From: Pseudomonadota bacterium
Lineage (GTDB): Bacteria > Desulfobacterota > Anaeroferrophillalia > Anaeroferrophillales > Tharpellaceae
Direction: 5' to 3'
Assembly: GCA_015486445.1 (NCBI GenBank)
Contig: WFRT01000311.1
Location: forward strand, 1-7,517
DNA length: 7,517 nt
Position numbers and translations under genes: made by a program. Position 1 is the stretch's first letter; each line of letters opens with the position of its first letter. Positions 1-5,496 of the stretch are shown piece after piece. Under the pieces are notes generated by a model, which did not search any database, was not told the DNA's origin, and saw only the letters and a program-made list of their open reading frames with translations.

Positions 1-596
1 CGCCGTTTGTCGACAAGAAAATCCTGGGAGCTTGGAACGGCCTGATGATTGCCGCCCTGGCCCGGGCCGGAGAGGTTTTCAAGCGGCCCGAATACCTGGA
101 AACGGCAACCCGGGCGGCCGCCGACTTAGCGCAGCGGCTGGGCGCCGACGACAACCGCCTCAACCGCTGCCCGGCAAGCGGCGACCAATCGCCCATACCC
201 GGGTTTCTCGACGACTACGCCTTCGTTCTCCAGGGTTTGCTCGAACTGGCGGCCAGCAAACCGGAGTCAGGGTTTCTGGACCAGGCCCGGGCCCTGGCCG
301 CGACCGTCAACCAGCTGTTCTGGGACGAGAACGGGGAGTATTTTTTCTACAGCGGCAGCGAGGCCGAAAAACTCATCGCCCGCAACCTCGAACTGCATGA
401 CGGGGCCCTGCCTTCCAGCAATTCGACGATGATTATAAACCTGCTGCGGCTGTTCTCCCTGACCGGAGAGCGGCAGTGGTTTGAGCAGGCGGAAAAGGCC
501 CTGGCCCGGGGCGCCGGTCTGGCCGAAAAAACCCCGCTTCTCTACCTCCACTACCTGAGCGGGCTGGACAGCTACCTGGAACTGGCGTCCTCCTGA
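1..596 (+). CDS. YyaL/SPATA20-type thioredoxin-domain protein, C-terminal part (partial)
   Basis: This is the last 197 residues of a gene whose 5' end lies before the window; the reading frame is open from base 3 to the TGA at 594-596. The visible part matches the C-terminal alpha/alpha-toroid (six-hairpin glycosidase-like) region of the YyaL/SPATA20 family. Family-typical stretches are KKILGAWNGLMIAALARAG at the left edge, PGFLDDYAFVLQGLLELA in the middle, and LHDGALPSSNSTMIINLLRL near the end. Full members are usually about 600-700 aa, with an N-terminal thioredoxin-like DUF255 domain that would lie outside the window. The ATG at 45 falls inside the conserved WNGLM block, so it is internal and not the start. 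The biochemical role of the family is not established; the toroid resembles sugar-processing enzymes, but no activity should be assumed. The C-terminus looks complete. Confidence 0.9.
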   Translation, partial: PFVDKKILGAWNGLMIAALARAGEVFKRPEYLETATRAAADLAQRLGADDNRLNRCPASGDQSPIPGFLDDYAFVLQGLLELAASKPESGFLDQARALAATVNQLFWDENGEYFFYSGSEAEKLIARNLELHDGALPSSNSTMIINLLRLFSLTGERQWFEQAEKALARGAGLAEKTPLLYLHYLSGLDSYLELASS

Positions 597-610
597 CCGG
601 CGGCCGGCCG

Positions 611-637
611 GGCAAAGCCGCCGCTTTGCCCTTGTCA
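611..637 (+). terminator. Hairpin after the YyaL-type gene, possible terminator
   Basis: A perfect 8-bp stem, GGCAAAGC (611-618) and GCTTTGCC (623-630), encloses a 4-base loop and begins 14 bases after the stop codon. The following bases (CTTGTC) make only a poor T-tract, so intrinsic termination may be weak. The hairpin ends just before the -35 box of the next gene's promoter, so it would insulate the two units. Confidence 0.45.
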
Positions 638-660
638 GGCCGACCGGGCTCCGGTATAAT
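632..660 (+). promoter_or_regulatory. Sigma70-like promoter for the antiporter-EIIA gene
   Basis: The -35 box TTGTCA (632-637, one mismatch to TTGACA) and a perfect -10 box TATAAT (655-660) are separated by exactly 17 bp. Transcription would begin near 667, leaving a leader of about 44 nt before the GTG at 711. This is by far the best promoter match I see in the window. Confidence 0.75.
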
Positions 661-710
661 GCCGGCATGTTTTACCGATTTTACCACTCCCCGGCCCGGC
701 GCACTCGACC

Positions 711-2420
711 GTGAACGTCATTCTCGCGGTCAGCATCCTGGTCACGGCCGGTCTTTTGGGCGGGAGCGTCGCCCGCCGCCTCCGGCTGCCGACGATCACC
801 GGCAACATCATTGCCGGAATCGTCATCGGCCCCCATCTGGGCAACCTCCTGACCCATGAAATTGTTTACCAGTCGTTGCGGCCGATCTCCCAGATCGCCT
901 TGAGCCTGATTGCCGTCTCGATCGCTTCCCACCTGAAAATCAGCCGCCTCCGCGGCCGCACGTTGAGCCTGTTCGTCATCACCCTGGCCCAGGCCCTGGG
1001 CGCCATGGCCGCGGTCTACTGCTTCTGCGGATACTGGCTCGAAAGCCCGGCCACCCGGTTGCTGCTGGCCACGATCGCCGCCTCGACGGCCCCGGCCGCG
1101 ACCTTGTCGGTAATTCGCGAAACCGAGGCCGAGGGCCCCCTGGTAAAAAGCCTGCTGGCCGTCGTCGCCCTCGACAACATGCTGGCCATCGTGATCTTCG
1201 TTCTGGTCTCCACCGCCCTCAGCGCCGGGCTCGGAGACCAGGCGGAATTCGGCGCCCAGGCCGGCCGGGCGGCACTGGTTTTTTGCCAGGCCCTGCTGCT
1301 GGGCGGGGTCGGCGGCGCGTTCCTGATCTTCCTGACCCGGCATTTCCAGGCTCGCAGTCAACTCGTCTCCCTGCTCCTGATGACCGTCTGCGGGATCACC
1401 GGGATGGCCCTCGAGCTCGGCATCTCGCCGCTCCTGCCCAACATGGTGCTGGGATTTATGATCACCAATTTCGCCGGCACCGGTCGCCGCCTGCTATCCT
1501 CGGTCGATGATCTCGAACCTTTCCTCTACATCTGCTTTTTCACCCTCGCCGGAACCCATTTGAACCTCTCCCTGATCCCGGCCCTGGGCCTAACCGGAGC
1601 CGTCTACATCGTCGCCCGCTTCGGGGGCAAGGTCATCGGGGCCACCCTCGGCGGACTGCTGACCGGGGCCCCGGCAACCATCACCCGCCATCTCGGATTC
1701 TGCCTGCTGCCCCAGGCTGGAATCGCCGTCGGACTGGTGGTCGCGGTCCAGGAAAACCCCCTTTTCACTCCGTACGAGGCGCCGATCACGGTCATCATCC
1801 TGGCCGCCATCGTCATCAGCGAACTTTGCGGCCCGGTCCTGGTCAAGACGGTGCTGGGCCGGGCCGGGGAAACCGGCCGTTCCGGAAACCTGCTGTTCGG
1901 CATCGTGCCGCGCCACGGGATCACCTTTGACTGCCGGGCCCGGGACAAGTGGAAACTGCTGCGGGAACTGGTGGAGTTCTCGGCCCGGGTCTACGGCGCC
2001 GGGCCGAAGGAAAAGGAAAAGCTCCTGCGGTCGGTGATCGAACGGGAGAAGTCACTCAGCACCGGCCTCGGCCGGGGGGTGGCGATCCCCCACGGCACCG
2101 TGGCCCGGGGCCAGCGCATCATGGGGGTGATGGCGATCATCCGTGAAGGGGTGGATTTCGATTCACTGGACGGGGAAAAAGCCCGGGTCGTGATCCTGAT
2201 GATCATTCCCGAGCGCCACTTCGAAGACCACCTGAAGACCCTGGCCGCGGTCTCGAAGGTTTTCAGCCGGCCGGGCATGGCCGAAAGCCTGGCCGCGGCG
2301 GCGGGGCCGGAAGAGGCCTACCACCTGGTTTTCAGCCAGGAAAGCGGGACTTCCGACTTCATTCAACTGGCCGGAGAAGATGACGAGGTTGAAGATCTCG
2401 AACCCGGCCCTGACTCCTGA
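711..2420 (+). CDS. CPA2-type cation:proton antiporter fused to a PTS EIIA (fructose-type) domain
   Basis: This 569-aa inner-membrane protein is a predicted Na+/H+ or K+/H+ exchanger. Residues 1 to about 385 form a Na_H_Exchanger domain with roughly 12 hydrophobic segments. It opens with the family-typical LPTITGNIIAGIVIGPHLG (26-44) and carries STAPAA (125-130) and VALDN (152-156), where D155 is the likely ion-coupling acid. After a short linker, residues about 413-543 form a PTS EIIA type-2 domain. GVAIPHG (457-462 onward) places the phospho-accepting histidine at H461, and EDHLKTLAAVSKVF (505-518) supplies the second conserved histidine, H507. An acidic tail (EDDEVEDLEP) closes the protein. 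The start is GTG; no Shine-Dalgarno sequence is visible upstream, but the next in-frame candidates would cut the first helix. The natural inference is that PTS phosphorylation of H461 gates or tunes transport. The cation is not predictable. No sugar-transporting EIIB/EIIC is adjacent. Confidence 0.9.
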   Translation: MNVILAVSILVTAGLLGGSVARRLRLPTITGNIIAGIVIGPHLGNLLTHEIVYQSLRPISQIALSLIAVSIASHLKISRLRGRTLSLFVITLAQALGAMAAVYCFCGYWLESPATRLLLATIAASTAPAATLSVIRETEAEGPLVKSLLAVVALDNMLAIVIFVLVSTALSAGLGDQAEFGAQAGRAALVFCQALLLGGVGGAFLIFLTRHFQARSQLVSLLLMTVCGITGMALELGISPLLPNMVLGFMITNFAGTGRRLLSSVDDLEPFLYICFFTLAGTHLNLSLIPALGLTGAVYIVARFGGKVIGATLGGLLTGAPATITRHLGFCLLPQAGIAVGLVVAVQENPLFTPYEAPITVIILAAIVISELCGPVLVKTVLGRAGETGRSGNLLFGIVPRHGITFDCRARDKWKLLRELVEFSARVYGAGPKEKEKLLRSVIEREKSLSTGLGRGVAIPHGTVARGQRIMGVMAIIREGVDFDSLDGEKARVVILMIIPERHFEDHLKTLAAVSKVFSRPGMAESLAAAAGPEEAYHLVFSQESGTSDFIQLAGEDDEVEDLEPGPDS

Positions 2421-2430
2421 CCTCCAGGCT

Positions 2431-3612
2431 TCAAACTTCCCGGCCGGTCAGCGCCCGGTCGGAGTGCCGGGCGACCGCGTAAAGAATTTCCAGGATAATC
2501 CCCAGGGCCTCTTCATCGAGATCGAAAAGCGCGCTGTGCAGGGGGTGCACCAGGCCCTTTTCCGGGTTGCCGCAGCCGACAAACAGGTAACAGCCGGGAG
2601 TCCGCCGGGCGAAACGAGCAAAATCCTCCCCGCCCAGCATCGGGGGGTCGTTCTCCCGCAGCCCCAGCTGCGGGAAATCACGCTCCAGCAGTTCAGCCAT
2701 GAAAGTAACCAGCCGCGAATCATTGACCAGGGCCGGGGCCACCTCGCTGACAGTCATTTCAGCCTCGGCCCCGAAGGCCCGGGGCAGTTCGCGAACCAGC
2801 CGGCCCAGACCTTCGTGCAGGCGCTGGTGCTGGGCCTCGGAAAGGGTCCGGATGGTGCCGGTCAGCAAAACCCGGTCGGCGATAATGTTGGAAATCGTGC
2901 CGCCGCTGATCGTGCCGATCGAAACCAGGGCCGGGTCGACCGGGTCGGTCCCTTTGGTCAGCAGCTGGTTGATCGCGGTCACCAGGCTGGCCGCCACCTG
3001 GATGGCATCGATCGACTCATGCGGCGCACAGGCGTGCGCCGCCCGGCCCCGGACTTCGATCTCCAGGTACTCGGTCGCGGCCATGAAAGGGTGGCGGTAA
3101 AGAGCTATTTCACCCAGCCGGAGACCGGGATGAAAATGAAAACCGAAAATCGCCGCCGGAAGGGAAGCAAAAACTCCGGCTTCAAGCATCGCCAGGGCTC
3201 CCTGACCGTTCTCCTCGGCCGGCTGAAAGATGAGCCGGACCGGGCCGGGAAGCTTTTCCGGCTCCCGGGCCAGGAGGGCGGCCAGTCCCAGCAGAACCGC
3301 GGTATTGCCGTCATGGCCGCAGGCGTGCATGACCCCGGGCCGGGTCGAGGCGTAGTCGCACTTTTTGCGGTCCGCCAGTGGCAGGGCGTCGCAGTCGGCC
3401 CGGAAAGCGATCTCCGGGCCCGAAGCCTCAGGGTTGATACGGGCCACGACCCCGTATCCGCCGACCCCGGTCTCGTGGGCGATGCCGAGGTCGGCCAGAA
3501 TGCCGCTGATAAAGGCCGCCGTCTCCCGCTCCTGCCCGGAAAGCTCCGGGTAGCGATGCAGGTGGCGCCGCCATTCCACAACCCGCAAAAAGATCTCCCG
3601 ATTCAGGGACAT
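2431..3612 (-). CDS. M20-family amidohydrolase (hippurate hydrolase / N-acyl amino acid amidohydrolase type)
   Basis: This 393-aa cytosolic metallo-amidohydrolase is probably a remover of acyl or other N-blocking groups from amino acids. The normal length is about 380-400 aa. Metal-site motifs are all present: RADCDALP (71-78), MHACGHDG (95-102, ligands C98 and H100), PAEE (131-134, with the acid pair E133/E134), the histidine of GFHFHP (H159) and the late LHSALFDLDEEAL segment (H359). The dimerisation lid runs from about 176 to 290 and contains SGGTISNIIADRV (236-248). GGED (327-330) is the usual loop before the last ligand. C98 is the cysteine typical of the HipO/YxeP/IAA-amino-acid hydrolase branch. 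The ATG at 3612 has GGAG 8 bases upstream (3621-3624). The substrate cannot be told from sequence. The gene converges on the antiporter with only 10 bp between stops. Its upstream region has been split by the MITE-like element that begins 33 bp before the start codon. Confidence 0.92.
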   Translation of the reverse strand: MSLNREIFLRVVEWRRHLHRYPELSGQERETAAFISGILADLGIAHETGVGGYGVVARINPEASGPEIAFRADCDALPLADRKKCDYASTRPGVMHACGHDGNTAVLLGLAALLAREPEKLPGPVRLIFQPAEENGQGALAMLEAGVFASLPAAIFGFHFHPGLRLGEIALYRHPFMAATEYLEIEVRGRAAHACAPHESIDAIQVAASLVTAINQLLTKGTDPVDPALVSIGTISGGTISNIIADRVLLTGTIRTLSEAQHQRLHEGLGRLVRELPRAFGAEAEMTVSEVAPALVNDSRLVTFMAELLERDFPQLGLRENDPPMLGGEDFARFARRTPGCYLFVGCGNPEKGLVHPLHSALFDLDEEALGIILEILYAVARHSDRALTGREV

Positions 3613-3636
3613 TTCCGGTTCTCCGCCAGTTTAATA

Positions 3637-3644
3637 AGGATATA
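3637..3644. repeat. Left target-site duplication of the MITE
   Basis: AGGATATA directly abuts the left inverted repeat and is identical to bases 3883-3890 on the other side. A perfect 8-base copy suggests the insertion is not ancient. Confidence 0.8.
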
Positions 3645-3662
3645 GTAACTATTCAGCTAAAT
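3645..3662. repeat. Left terminal inverted repeat of the MITE
   Basis: GTAACTATTCAGCTAAAT matches the reverse complement of 3865-3882 except at one base (T versus C at position 5). Confidence 0.85.
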
Positions 3663-3697
3663 CCGGGGTCGGGCGCGGCTTTTCTTCGCTAAGCGTT

Positions 3698-3809
3698 AAG
3701 ATTTCTGTTTTTCCTCGCGCTCGCTTCGCCCGCATTGCAAAACTCGCTTACGCTCAGACAGTTGCAAGGCTTATGGGCTCCCGCTCGCTGGGAAAAACGA
3801 CGAAATCTT
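3698..3809. repeat. Inner inverted repeat (stem) of the MITE
   Basis: AAGATTTCTGTTTTTCC (3698-3714) pairs with GGAAAAACGACGAAATCTT (3791-3809), leaving only a small asymmetric internal loop (TG opposite CGAC). Between the arms, TTGCAA occurs at 3735-3740 and again at 3762-3767. TTGCAA is self-complementary, so the two copies make a further nested stem. The motif CTCGCT recurs three times here (about 3719, 3743 and 3784). Confidence 0.65.
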
Positions 3810-3864
3810 TCCGAAACCGCTCCGAAAAACCACCCCCGCCCCCTCCTGAAAGTGGGGAAATAGA

Positions 3865-3882
3865 ATTTAGCTGAATGGTTAC
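3865..3882. repeat. Right terminal inverted repeat of the MITE
   Basis: ATTTAGCTGAATGGTTAC is the partner of the left repeat. Inward of it lies a segment of about 20 bases (roughly 3844-3864) that the left end lacks. That same segment is shared with the solo copy at 6738-6773. Confidence 0.85.
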
Positions 3883-3890
3883 AGGATATA
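3883..3890. repeat. Right target-site duplication of the MITE
   Basis: AGGATATA directly follows the right inverted repeat and is identical to 3637-3644. It contributes to a TATAAG hexamer (3887-3892) that could act as a -10 box for the rightward gene, though no good -35 accompanies it. Confidence 0.8.
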
Positions 3891-3912
3891 AGGAATTATC
3901 ATCACCGGTCAA

Positions 3913-3931
3913 GCCGGGAGAGAATCCCGGC
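3913..3931 (+). promoter_or_regulatory. Leader hairpin upstream of the hexapeptide-protein gene
   Basis: GCCGGGA (3913-3919) and TCCCGGC (3925-3931) form a perfect 7-bp stem with a 5-base loop, ending 41 bases before the ATG at 3973. No T-tract follows, so it does not look like a terminator. It may be a leader structure affecting mRNA stability or translation, or chance in GC-rich DNA. Confidence 0.3.
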
Positions 3932-3972
3932 AGGCATCCGGCAAGCAACAGGAAAAACGAGGTTCAGTCAAA

Positions 3973-4533
3973 ATGCCAATCTATGAATTCGAAGGCCGCC
4001 GGCCGCAAATTGCAACTTCCGCCTTCGTCGCCGAAACCGCGATCCTGATCGGCGACGTCCGCATCGCCGACCAGGTCTACGTCGGCCACGGCGTCATCCT
4101 CAGGGGGGACTACGGCACCATCGACATCGCCCCCCAGAGCGCCGTCGAGGAGGGGGCCATCATTCACATCAACCCCGATTGCGTCTGCCGCCTGGGACGG
4201 CGCGTGACCATCGGCCACGGGGCCAAGGTGCACGCTCCCGAGATCAACGACCACGCGGTCATCGGCATCGGCGCGATTCTCTCCTTCAACGTCCGCATCG
4301 GCGAATGGAGCATTGTCGCCGAGGGCAGTGTCGTGCCCAACGGCAAAACCATCCCGCCGGGGGTCATCGTGGCCGGCAACCCGGCCCGGGAAATCGGCCC
4401 GGTCGAGGCGCGCCATCGCGACTTCTGGAATTACGGCAAGGATCTCTATGTCGATCTCGCTAGACGTTATCAGACCGGCAGCCGGAGAATCGACCCGCCA
4501 AAACCGCCTACCGCTCCAGCCGACAAGCCCTGA
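3973..4533 (+). CDS. Gamma-class carbonic anhydrase-like hexapeptide-repeat protein
   Basis: This 186-aa protein has a left-handed beta-helix of hexapeptide repeats ([LIV]-G-x4 type) spanning about residues 10-140, followed by a C-terminal helix (about 145-168) and a proline-rich tail (DPPKPPTAP). It belongs to the YrdA/CaiE/PaaY/Cam group. The zinc-binding triad is complete: H65 in GAIIHIN, and H82 and H87 in TIGHGAKVHAPE, with the 5-residue spacing seen in characterised gamma carbonic anhydrases. The active-site neighbours R44 and D46 (LRGD) are also conserved. Such proteins form trimers with zinc sites at subunit interfaces. Reversible CO2 hydration is possible, but many members have no demonstrated activity, and an acyltransferase-like or CoA-pathway accessory role is an alternative. 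The ATG is preceded by GAGG at 3959-3962. It appears monocistronic, and the MITE lies 90 bp upstream of its start. Confidence 0.88.
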   Translation: MPIYEFEGRRPQIATSAFVAETAILIGDVRIADQVYVGHGVILRGDYGTIDIAPQSAVEEGAIIHINPDCVCRLGRRVTIGHGAKVHAPEINDHAVIGIGAILSFNVRIGEWSIVAEGSVVPNGKTIPPGVIVAGNPAREIGPVEARHRDFWNYGKDLYVDLARRYQTGSRRIDPPKPPTAPADKP

Positions 4534-4550
4534 CCTACCCCCGGCCGGGC

Positions 4551-4585
4551 AAAAAAAACGGGGCAGGAGCCATGCCCCTGCCCCG
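4551..4585 (-). terminator. Rho-independent terminator of the lipoprotein gene
   Basis: Read on the minus strand, a 9-bp stem, CGGGGCAGG (4585-4577) with CCTGCCCCG (4567-4559), and a 9-base loop are followed by eight consecutive T (4558-4551). It lies 38 bases after the lipoprotein stop codon. On the plus strand the same hairpin has no T-tract, so it is oriented for the minus-strand gene. Confidence 0.88.
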
Positions 4586-4601
4586 CTGCCGGTGGCTCCC
4601 G

Positions 4602-4624
4602 AAACCCGGGCAACTCCGGGTTTT
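4602..4624 (+). terminator. Possible terminator of the hexapeptide-protein gene
   Basis: AAACCCGG (4602-4609) pairs perfectly with CCGGGTTT (4616-4623) around a 6-base loop, ending in TTTT. It is placed so as to stop rightward transcription at the end of the convergent lipoprotein gene, and it overlaps that gene's stop codon by one base. The short T-run makes it a weaker call than its neighbour. Confidence 0.45.
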
Positions 4625-5330
4625 AGCTCTCCTTTTTCTCCAGCGCAAACTTGCCGGCCTTGATATCGTCGAGGCCTTTTTTCAGGCTCTCAGCCCAATA
4701 TTCGAAGGCCGCCTCGGTATAACCCCATTTCTCCACCTTGGCTTCCATGTTGAGCTTGGAACCGACGTAGGTGTCCTTGCCCATGGCCAGGACCTGGTTG
4801 GTTTCGGAGTCGATCAGTTCGAACTCCATCGAGGCCTGGCCGACCCCGGTGCCGGCCCCGGTGGTGCCGGACTTCACCAGGCTGACGGCAAGTCCGACCG
4901 GCAGAACCGTGGTAATCGTATCCAGGGCCCGGTTGGACGGTACGATATCGACAATCGCGATCCTGACCCTGAGAACATCGGGACCCGGGGTCGTAACCAG
5001 GGTGTATTCACTGCCCAGCTTCTTGACGAAGGCGTTGTGGTAGGCCTTGGTCAGTTCCTTGATATCCTCGGGATGAATGGCCTTGCTCTCGGCATCGTTC
5101 TTGAGATAGAAAACCACCTCGTCAAGCATGATCTTTTTGTATTTGCTGAAATCGGCCGCGGGATCGATCCAGACCTTGTCCACGGCGCGGCCCTGGGTCT
5201 TGACCTTGGCATAGGCCTCCGGTCCACCGAGAAAGCCGCTGTTTTCGATCGGCTGCGTTCCGGCACAGGCAGTCAGAGCCAGAGCCAGCAATAATCCCAT
5301 CAATAATTTTACTTTTTTCCCAATTTTCAT
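4623..5330 (-). CDS. DUF3313-like lipoprotein
   Basis: This 235-aa protein has a classic lipoprotein signal: basic MKIGKKVK, a hydrophobic stretch (9-19) and the lipobox LTAC with the acylated cysteine at C22. The following alanine, not aspartate, suggests sorting to the outer membrane. The mature part resembles DUF3313: SGFL at 31-34, then KVWIDPAADFSKYKKIMLDE (52-71), and a core with a conserved glycine/threonine-rich strand turn (154-165) leading to ASMEFELID (166-174). Function is unknown for the family. The start ATG has AAGGAG 8 bases upstream (5339-5344). Alternative starts are unlikely because the signal peptide needs this one. The gene has its own terminator and a palindromic operator candidate upstream, so it is probably a separately regulated single-gene unit. 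Confidence 0.85.
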   Translation of the reverse strand: MKIGKKVKLLMGLLLALALTACAGTQPIENSGFLGGPEAYAKVKTQGRAVDKVWIDPAADFSKYKKIMLDEVVFYLKNDAESKAIHPEDIKELTKAYHNAFVKKLGSEYTLVTTPGPDVLRVRIAIVDIVPSNRALDTITTVLPVGLAVSLVKSGTTGAGTGVGQASMEFELIDSETNQVLAMGKDTYVGSKLNMEAKVEKWGYTEAAFEYWAESLKKGLDDIKAGKFALEKKES

Positions 5331-5434
5331 TTTCCCTGCTCCTTGAACTAAAGGTTTAGATCTCCCGCCTGCGGCCGCTCAACATTCAACATTTCGTTTC
5401 CACTGCACCATAATTTCTATCTCCTGCCATAATC

Positions 5435-5451
5435 TGTTAGACAGTCTAACA
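5435..5451. promoter_or_regulatory. Perfect 17-bp palindrome, operator candidate for the lipoprotein gene
   Basis: TGTTAGAC and GTCTAACA are perfect inverted 8-base arms around a single central A. The site lies 105-121 bp before the lipoprotein start codon and 46 bp beyond the 3' end of the EamA gene, so it can only serve the lipoprotein gene as a promoter-proximal site. The size and short spacing resemble binding sites of TetR-type homodimeric repressors. No regulator gene is in the window, and I could not place a convincing -35/-10 pair around it. Confidence 0.5.
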
Positions 5452-5496
5452 CAAAATCAGGCAAAGGACAAATTTTCCGGGGGAAACGGTTCGGGC

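Larger units (their letters stand above)
3645..3882. mobile_element. MITE-like non-autonomous element, 238 bp, IS66-like ends
   Basis: The element begins GTAACTATTCAGCTAAAT (3645-3662) and ends with its inverted copy ATTTAGCTGAATGGTTAC (3865-3882); 17 of 18 bases match. It is bounded exactly by a perfect 8-bp direct repeat, AGGATATA (3637-3644 and 3883-3890). It has no credible ORF for a transposase. Ends starting GTAA together with 8-bp target duplications are hallmarks of the IS66 family, so an IS66-type transposase acting in trans is the best guess; this is inference. The interior is an imperfect palindrome with several C/G-rich stretches and would fold into a long hairpin as single-stranded DNA or RNA. 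The insertion sits in a divergent promoter region; without the element and one target copy the spacer would be 114 bp. Confidence 0.82.

Noticed and set aside
681..1361. A 226-codon minus-strand frame opposite the antiporter N-terminus
   Set aside because: It is Gln/Gly/Asp-rich shadow composition antisense to clear transmembrane coding sequence, with no initiation signals.
2380..3645. A 421-codon open frame on the plus strand opposite the M20 gene
   Set aside because: It is a shadow of high-GC coding DNA: low-complexity composition rich in Gly, Gln, Arg and Asp, no ribosome binding site and no recognisable motifs. The opposite strand encodes a protein with every M20 motif intact.
3613..3662. 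A promoter for the M20 gene inside the MITE end (TATTAA or TATATC as -10)
   Set aside because: Each candidate -10 matches only four of six bases, and no acceptable -35 is found at 16-18 bp spacing, so no specific promoter can be supported.
3754..3948. A 64-codon minus-strand frame running through the MITE
   Set aside because: It reads through the terminal repeat and a target duplication and contains a poly-glycine run from the C-rich tract. It has no ribosome binding site and resembles no transposase, so it is most likely non-coding repeat sequence.
4572..5294. A 240-codon plus-strand frame opposite the lipoprotein gene
   Set aside because: The reverse strand has a clear signal peptide, lipobox, ribosome binding site and terminator. 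The plus frame begins inside that terminator hairpin and has shadow-type composition.
5472..5490. Short inverted repeat TTTCC/GGAAA after the EamA gene as a terminator
   Set aside because: It has only about five base pairs, a 3-base loop and no proper T-tract on the minus strand; too weak to call.
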